NCBI GenBank assembly: GCA_913061385.1
Contig: CAJXTM010000034.1
Location: forward strand, 1-12,037
Reading direction: 5' to 3'
Length of the DNA stretch: 12,037 bases
DNA from: an uncultured Rhodopirellula sp.
GTDB taxonomy: Bacteria > Planctomycetota > Planctomycetia > Pirellulales > Pirellulaceae
Made by a program: the position numbers and the translations under genes. Every line of letters begins with the position of its first letter. Position 1 is the first letter of the stretch. Positions 7,328-12,037 of this stretch are shown piece after piece. Under the pieces are notes generated by a model, which ran no database searches, was not told the DNA's origin, and saw only the letters and a list, made by a program, of their open reading frames with translations.

Positions 7328-8178
7328 ACTTTCCGAATGCTATCACTTGGTCGCGAATTGATTTTGTTTGGGTTAGTTTGTTGCCACAACCAACGTAAGC
7401 TCTCGCCTATCTGTGTTTCGTGGTGCTCCGTTGTAAGGCCATCGTGATCAAGTCCTTCCATGAGTACTTTTCTGACTGGTCCACTATATTTTTCCAGCAT
7501 TTCATCTTGGAAATGGACCGGAACGAGGGTGTCGAACTCGGATTGCAGAACCACTGCAGGTAGGCTGACTTTCCCGGCTGTTTTCATCGTATCCATCGAA
7601 TCACACAAATCTGCAATTACCGGATTGATCAGGCCAAAGTGCGGGTAGGACTTGGCTGCCCGTTTGATGACCTGTCTTAGTGGGGGTGGGTTTCGCAGTA
7701 TTAGCCCAGTTCGCTTCGGGTTCGGTGTATGTGTGGCTGCGATGTGAAGCACTGAAACGCAGCCAAGGCTATTGCCACATAACCAAATTGACGTTTCCGG
7801 ACCTGCATATTTTTCGGTGACCGTCGTCCAGAAAGCTGACGCTGCGCGAGCCATGGTTGAAAGGCTCGCATGTCCGCTGCTACCGCCGTATCCAGGAGGA
7901 TTCCACGTCCAGACGGCGTTTGGTATTGAATCCAGCATCGCGGTTGGGAATGCGGTCGAGCGTTCGGCTCGTCCTGCAGTTCCCGGGAATTTCAGAACGA
8001 GCAGTTCAGGCTGCTTGGATTCATCGTGGCTCTGTTGAACAAAACACTCGATCGTGTCTGGTTCACATGGCAGTCTCATTCTTTTCAGATTCGGAGCGTG
8101 AATCGGGTGCTGCGATGGTCGCAGCACCATTCGATCAAGCAGGTGGCGCCGGAAAGAGCGAAGGGGTCGCCGCAGCAT
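7324..8178 (-). CDS. Alpha/beta-hydrolase fold protein
   Basis: 284 residues, no signal peptide. The nucleophile elbow is Gly135-Asn-Ser137-Leu-Gly139, the likely acid is Asp216 in SEFDTLVPV and the base is His245 in GLDHDG. PGTAGRAE (65-72) resembles the oxyanion-hole region, and NPPGYGGSSG (93-102) precedes the elbow as in many esterases and peptidases. All triad members are present, so it should be active; the substrate is not predictable. The chosen ATG at 8178 has GAGGT about 11 bases upstream; the ATG for Met17 is an alternative. It lies 32 bases after metG on the same strand and overlaps the GNAT gene by 4 bases, which suggests one transcript. Confidence 0.85.
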   Translation of the reverse strand: MLRRPLRSFRRHLLDRMVLRPSQHPIHAPNLKRMRLPCEPDTIECFVQQSHDESKQPELLVLKFPGTAGRAERSTAFPTAMLDSIPNAVWTWNPPGYGGSSGHASLSTMARAASAFWTTVTEKYAGPETSIWLCGNSLGCVSVLHIAATHTPNPKRTGLILRNPPPLRQVIKRAAKSYPHFGLINPVIADLCDSMDTMKTAGKVSLPAVVLQSEFDTLVPVHFQDEMLEKYSGPVRKVLMEGLDHDGLTTEHHETQIGESLRWLWQQTNPNKINSRPSDSIRKV

Positions 8179-8210
8179 GGTAAAGTCTTACCTCAAGTTC
8201 AGGGCTGGCC

Positions 8211-10250
8211 TCAGTGGACACGCTGTCCCGGCAGAGCACCATCATCGACACTCAAGATAAATACGTCAGCACCGCCCGGGCCAGCAGCGGTGACCATCCC
8301 TTCACTGAGCCCAAATCGCATTTTCCTTGGCTTCAGATTCGCGACCATCACAACCAGTCGCCCAACAAGATTCTCTGGCTCATAGGCGGCTTTGATTCCC
8401 GCAAATACCTGCCGACGCTCTTCACCACCAAGGCTGAGCGTTAGCTTCAATAACTTGTTTGCTTCAGGGACGTGCTCAGCACTGACCACGCGGGCAACTC
8501 TAAGATCTACCTTGGCAAAGTCATCAATCGTGATTTCTTCGGAGAGCGGTTCATCTTTAAGCGGTTGATCACTGTCATCAAAGGTAGGTTGATTGCCTGT
8601 TGCTGCATCTTCTGCTGCTAGGTCTTTGCTTTCTTCAATCATTTTTTTCAATTCCTCAGGTTGTACTCGATCCATCATACGTTTGAATTTTGAAACAGGT
8701 ATCCCGATCAAAGGCTCTTTACTTTGATTCCAGGATGTAATCTCCTCACCCAGCAATTCGCCACACTTCACTGCCAGCTCTGGCAGTACTGGGGCAAGAT
8801 AGACGGCAAGTTGGCGAAAGAGATTCAACGCTACTGTGCATGTGTCTCGCAATTCGTCAGTTCGTTGCTCATCTTTTTTCATTTCCCACGGTTTGGCATG
8901 CTCGACATATGGATTTGCCGCGTCGGCTAGTTCCATGATCTTACGCATCGCTTTGGCGTACTCACCAGCCTCATAGGCCGCAGCGATCTCGTCACCCGCG
9001 GATGCCGCCGTAGCGAACAGACCGCCGTCATCGGGATAGGTGGCGGAGAGCCCCGTTTTGTTGGCAAACTTGCCAACGCGACTCGCCAAGTTGACGACTT
9101 TGCCGACCAGATCACTATTCACTTTCTCAGTGAATTCCTCGACCCCTAAATCCAAATCTTCGACACGTGAGGTCAACTTGGTGGCATAGAAATATCGTAG
9201 GCAGGATGGATTTGCATACTTCAGGTACGTCTCTGCAGCGATCAAGGTCCCGTCTCGCTTGGACATCTTCTTGCCGCCGACATTCAAGAAACCGTGAATG
9301 TGCACCTTGGTAGGCATATTATATTGAGCTGTTTTCAGCATGCCGGGCCAGAACAGCGTGTGGAAGTAGGTAATGTCTTTCCCGATGAAGTGGTGAATCT
9401 CGCAATCGGGATCTCGCCACCAGTCGGCTAACTGTTCACCATTGGAGTCACACCATTCTCGAGTGCTGGCGATGTAGCCAATTGGGGCGTCGAACCAGAC
9501 GTACCAATAGTTACCAGGGAAATCTGGTATTTCAAATCCAAAGTACGGCGCTGGTCTGCTGATGTCCCAGTCTCGCAACTCTTCCGCCAGAAAATGTCCC
9601 TTCAAATAGTTTGCGACTTCACTCTGAAGGGCGCCGCTTGTTTCGACCCAGTCGTTCAGAAAAGAATGCAGTTTTTCTAATTGAACAAACAGGTGATTGG
9701 ATTCACGGAGGATCGGTGTTGCACCGCTGAGCGTACTCTTTGGATCAAGCAGATCTGTAGGGTTGTAGGTTGCGCCGCAGGTGCAATTATCACCAGCCTG
9801 GTCCGTTAGACCACAGGTTGGACATGTGCCACGTACAAATCTATCTGCTAGAAACGTTTCTGCTTCTGGATCGAAGAGTTGTTCAATTGATCGCTGCGTA
9901 ATCAGATCTGCATCACGCAGTGATTGCCAGAACTCAGCACAGACTTCACGGTTTGCATCGCTGTTGGTGCTGCCGTAGTGATCAAATTCGATTCCAAAGC
10001 CAGAGAAGTCACGTTGATGAGCCGAGCTCATATCGCCAATCAGGGCTTCTTCGCTTCGCCCTTCCTTGCGGGCGCGAATCATGATCGCGGTGCCGTGCGT
10101 ATCATCAGCACAAATGTAGATGCAGCGGTTGCCACGCATCTTCTGAAACCGGACCCAAATGTCAGTCTGGATGTACTCGACCAAATGTCCGATGTGAATC
10201 GGTCCATTGGCGTAGGGCAGAGCACTGGTAACGAGGATTTTGCGTGTCAT
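8211..10250 (-). CDS. metG: Methionyl-tRNA synthetase with C-terminal tRNA-binding domain
   Basis: Attaches methionine to initiator and elongator tRNA(Met) in the cytoplasm. The family N terminus [15 protein letters not shown] places the start at the ATG at 10250 (679 residues); the frame extends upstream to a GTG at 10283, adding 11 residues not seen in the family. Neither start has a clear Shine-Dalgarno site. The HIGH motif is exact at 19-22. A Cys-x2-Cys (143, 146) and Cys-x-Cys (156, 158) pair forms the zinc knuckle, and KMSKR (328-332) replaces KMSKS, as in many bacteria. An anticodon-binding helical region follows, then an acidic linker, then an OB-fold EMAP/Trbp111-type tRNA-binding and dimerisation domain (about 570-679) beginning [16 protein letters not shown]. 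Length fits the long, dimeric bacterial MetG. Confidence 0.96.
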   Translation of the reverse strand: MTRKILVTSALPYANGPIHIGHLVEYIQTDIWVRFQKMRGNRCIYICADDTHGTAIMIRARKEGRSEEALIGDMSSAHQRDFSGFGIEFDHYGSTNSDANREVCAEFWQSLRDADLITQRSIEQLFDPEAETFLADRFVRGTCPTCGLTDQAGDNCTCGATYNPTDLLDPKSTLSGATPILRESNHLFVQLEKLHSFLNDWVETSGALQSEVANYLKGHFLAEELRDWDISRPAPYFGFEIPDFPGNYWYVWFDAPIGYIASTREWCDSNGEQLADWWRDPDCEIHHFIGKDITYFHTLFWPGMLKTAQYNMPTKVHIHGFLNVGGKKMSKRDGTLIAAETYLKYANPSCLRYFYATKLTSRVEDLDLGVEEFTEKVNSDLVGKVVNLASRVGKFANKTGLSATYPDDGGLFATAASAGDEIAAAYEAGEYAKAMRKIMELADAANPYVEHAKPWEMKKDEQRTDELRDTCTVALNLFRQLAVYLAPVLPELAVKCGELLGEEITSWNQSKEPLIGIPVSKFKRMMDRVQPEELKKMIEESKDLAAEDAATGNQPTFDDSDQPLKDEPLSEEITIDDFAKVDLRVARVVSAEHVPEANKLLKLTLSLGGEERRQVFAGIKAAYEPENLVGRLVVMVANLKPRKMRFGLSEGMVTAAGPGGADVFILSVDDGALPGQRVH

Positions 10251-10377
10251 GAATGAATGCAACGGAGAAACAGGATGGGGCACCGGATTGTACTCGTCTG
10301 AGACACTTCATACGACGCCACGCGATGAACTGAAGTCATGAAAGAATCAGTTCCACTGAAAGGGCTCGGAAGCGGCA

Positions 10378-10408
10378 TTGAAAAAAATCCTGAAATCCAT
10401 GCTTTAAT
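10378..10408 (+). promoter_or_regulatory. Possible promoter for the thioredoxin–protease gene
   Basis: TTGAAA (10378-10383) and TTTAAT (10403-10408) each match 5 of 6 consensus bases, but the 19-base spacer is longer than ideal. On the opposite strand TTGACA (10419-10424) is a perfect -35, yet no good -10 follows at the right distance for metG. Confidence 0.25.
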
Positions 10409-10580
10409 TGAAAAAAAGTGTCAAGTTTCAAGGTCCGATTGATGTTTGATCTTGCCTTCGAATAGGTTTGTCACCGACTATCCCAACAAGGGTCGTCTGC
10501 GGATTGTGTTCGACCCGGCAATGCTTTTTGAGTGGCAGGATGCCCGATCAAAAAGCAAAGTTCATGCATACTCTGTCCAT

Positions 10581-10585
10581 GGAGG
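10581..10585 (+). promoter_or_regulatory. Shine-Dalgarno site fixing the start of the thioredoxin–protease gene
   Basis: GGAGG, extended to GGAGGGG, ends 10 bases before the ATG at 10596. It is the strongest ribosome-binding site in the window and decides for this start over the TTG 150 bases upstream. Confidence 0.7.
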
Positions 10586-10595
10586 GGCGAACGCG

Positions 10596-11945
10596 ATGAG
10601 ACTGATTTTCGCACTATTGGCTGCCGGTTTTTTTGGGCTTTTCGCTACATCCCAGGCTGCTGTGGCCAGTGATGCGATTCTGCTGGATTTCTCGTCGGCT
10701 CACTGCCCCCCGTGCCAGGCAATGAAACCAACCCTTGCTCAACTTGCTAGCAAGGGTGTTGCCATTCGGCATGTTGACGTCGTCTCCGAACCACATTTGG
10801 CGGCTCGCTACGGCATTCGCAAGACACCAACTTACGTTGTCGTGTCCGGCGGCAAAGAAGTTGCCAGATTGTTGGGGCAGCAATCGATGGCTGCTCTGCA
10901 GGCAGCGCTTGCAAGCAATCCCTCGGGACCTCGGATTCCCACGCGAGCAACGGATTCTTCCTTTCAAAACATTGCGGCTCCAGCAACCCGTCTTGCTCCG
11001 CTGACAAGCGGAACACCAGCGACCAGTGTCAAGTCTACCTCTGCTATTAGCGAAGCGATGCCGACGGTGTCGCTTGCTCAAGCAATCGAGATTGCCCGCG
11101 CGGCAACGGTGCGTCTTCGGGTGCATGATGGGCGCGGATATGGTGCCGGTACTGGAACAGTCATTGATACCAACGGTGATCAAGCGCTAGTTTTAACATG
11201 TGGGCATCTGTTCCGCGAAAACAAGGGTGATGGAAAAATTGAAGTCGATCTTTACATCGGCGGGCAGACTCAGACTGTAATCGGTGAGTTGCTTGATTAT
11301 GACGCTGACACGCATGATGTTGCACTTGTCGCAATCCGTCCTGGCTTTCAGATGCAAGCAGTCCAAATGATGCATCGAGAGGAACGGGTGCGTGCCGGCC
11401 AAACCGCATTCAGTTTTGGATGTGATCGGGGTGCTGATCCTTCCCGTCGTGACACCCGGATCACAGGCGTTGACAAGTACGATCAACACTTGGGGGTTTC
11501 CAATCTCGAGATTGCTGGTGCACCGATTGATGGCCGAAGTGGTGGTGGACTGTTTGACGAGGCTGGTCGATTGATTGGTGTTTGTAATGCTGCAGACTAT
11601 GAGGGTGATGTTGGGATCTATGCTGGACCGGGCTCTGTGCAGTGGCAGCTTGATAGAGCAGGCTTGTCCACGATTTACACGCGTGCTCCGGCTCCACAGG
11701 CACGGTTGGCTTCGCTGACGCGAGAGAGTTCAAGTGTTGATTTTTCTTCCAGCATCCAGCCAAGCGGTGAAGCTACTGGCATTGCACAGGCCGGATCACT
11801 TTTCGCTGGTGCCGCGACCTCCAGCGATCAGGAAGTGATTGTGATTGTGCGAGATCGAAGTAATCCGATCGTTCCAACTCAGGTAATGACGCTCAGCCAG
11901 CCATCCGCGGGGCTGATGCAAATGATTCAACAGCACGCAAAGTAG
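10596..11945 (+). CDS. Secreted thioredoxin–trypsin-like protease fusion
   Basis: 449 residues. The start at 10596 has a strong Shine-Dalgarno site and is followed directly by a signal peptide (1-24, ending ATSQAAVA). Residues 27-105 form a thioredoxin domain with the redox motif Cys37-Pro-Pro-Cys40 and the expected cis-proline in KTPTYV (Pro78). A Ser/Thr/Ala/Pro-rich linker (about 108-155) leads to a trypsin-like domain (about 165-355) with His204 in TCGHLF, Asp241 in HDVALV and Ser315 in GRSGGGLF, so the triad is complete, although GDSGGP is altered. The C-terminal tail (about 358-449) is low-complexity and ends with a short conserved-looking stretch, EVIVIVRDRSNP (about 384-395). It should work in the periplasm, reducing, oxidising or sensing disulfides and cutting protein. 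Cys202 and Cys276 sit inside the protease part. Substrate unknown; whether both domains are active is inferred from motifs. Confidence 0.88.
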   Translation: MRLIFALLAAGFFGLFATSQAAVASDAILLDFSSAHCPPCQAMKPTLAQLASKGVAIRHVDVVSEPHLAARYGIRKTPTYVVVSGGKEVARLLGQQSMAALQAALASNPSGPRIPTRATDSSFQNIAAPATRLAPLTSGTPATSVKSTSAISEAMPTVSLAQAIEIARAATVRLRVHDGRGYGAGTGTVIDTNGDQALVLTCGHLFRENKGDGKIEVDLYIGGQTQTVIGELLDYDADTHDVALVAIRPGFQMQAVQMMHREERVRAGQTAFSFGCDRGADPSRRDTRITGVDKYDQHLGVSNLEIAGAPIDGRSGGGLFDEAGRLIGVCNAADYEGDVGIYAGPGSVQWQLDRAGLSTIYTRAPAPQARLASLTRESSSVDFSSSIQPSGEATGIAQAGSLFAGAATSSDQEVIVIVRDRSNPIVPTQVMTLSQPSAGLMQMIQQHAK

Positions 11946-11990
11946 AAGCTGAATCTCAGATTGGTGGCAAGCTCAACATCAGCGTATTAC

Positions 11991-12037
11991 CTGTCTCTTA
12001 TACACATCTCCGAGCCCACGAGACCGAGGCTGATCTC
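11991..12037. other. Illumina Nextera i7 adapter remnant (artefact)
   Basis: Reverse complement of the adapter at the left end: Tn5 mosaic end (11991-12009), ccgagcccacgagac (12010-12024), index cgaggctg (12025-12032) and the start of the P7 primer (12033-12037). It matches bases 3-49 as a perfect 47-base inverted repeat. The real sequence ends at 11990, 45 bases after the last stop codon. Confidence 0.98.

Larger units (their letters stand above)
10251..10595. other. 345-base divergent intergenic region
   Basis: Lies between the starts of metG (minus) and the thioredoxin–protease gene (plus). It is AT-rich around 10378-10425 with two A-runs (10380-10387 and 10410-10417), as expected of promoter DNA. 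The reading frame of the plus-strand gene stays open back to 10446, but this part has no ATG, no Shine-Dalgarno site and no signal-peptide character, so it is treated as leader. No T-box, other riboswitch or small gene could be recognised by eye. Confidence 0.5.

Noticed and set aside
10251..10283. GTG start adding 11 residues to MetG
   Set aside because: Family N terminus begins at MTRKILVT; no ribosome-binding site supports the GTG.
10446..10595. 50-residue N-terminal extension of the thioredoxin–protease from TTG
   Set aside because: The strong GGAGG site and the signal peptide both point to the ATG at 10596.
10614..11183. 189-codon antisense frame inside the thioredoxin–protease gene
   Set aside because: Shadow of a well-supported gene; no family features.
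1..12037. Transposon or linear plasmid with inverted ends
   Set aside because: The inverted repeats are Nextera adapter; no transposase or replication gene is present.

Overview
The window reads as chromosomal DNA of a planctomycete, most likely a member of the Pirellulaceae (Rhodopirellula/Blastopirellula-like). This is inferred from gene families. The pointers are a NagB–PIG-L fusion next to a ROK kinase, an HtrA relative whose protease fold is interrupted by a PDZ domain and ends in an Asp-Glu-Cys-Gly-Gly-Pro-Leu motif, and a secreted thioredoxin–trypsin fusion. Frequent GTG starts and mostly weak Shine-Dalgarno sites fit as well. No rRNA, tRNA, CRISPR array, integrase, transposase or phage gene was seen. 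The first 49 and last 47 bases are Illumina Nextera i7 adapter, not genome, so the biological sequence runs from 50 to 11990.

Layout. On the minus strand from the left edge (50-2206): a ROK-family sugar kinase, followed with a 4-base GTGA overlap by a glucosamine-6-phosphate-deaminase-like protein that continues into a PIG-L deacetylase domain and is cut off by the contig end. Together they look like an amino-sugar module. A 494-base gap follows (2207-2700) with no convincing gene; it may be a dispersed repeat. Then, still on the minus strand, come a metallo-beta-lactamase-fold hydrolase (2701-3492) and an atypical SDR/epimerase-like protein (3627-4487).

A short divergent promoter region (4488-4573) leads to two plus-strand genes in tandem. 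The first is a secreted HtrA-type serine protease with an intact His-Asp-Ser triad and a C-terminal PDZ domain (4574-5704). The second is a degenerate HtrA relative with the PDZ inside the protease fold, catalytic His lost and Ser replaced by Cys (5746-6765). Facing them on the minus strand is a compact three-gene set, metG (methionyl-tRNA synthetase), an alpha/beta hydrolase and a GNAT acetyltransferase (10250 down to 6833); the last two overlap by ATGA. After a 345-base divergent gap a plus-strand gene (10596-11945) encodes a signal peptide, a CPPC thioredoxin domain and a trypsin-like protease domain with an intact triad.

The most unusual content is the set of three envelope protease-fold proteins within about 7.4 kb: one active HtrA, one apparent pseudo-protease with a Cys at the nucleophile site, and one protease joined to a disulfide-active thioredoxin domain. 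No wholly new multi-gene system is demonstrated. The pseudo-HtrA architecture, the thioredoxin–protease fusion and the deaminase/deacetylase/kinase module are the parts most worth follow-up.
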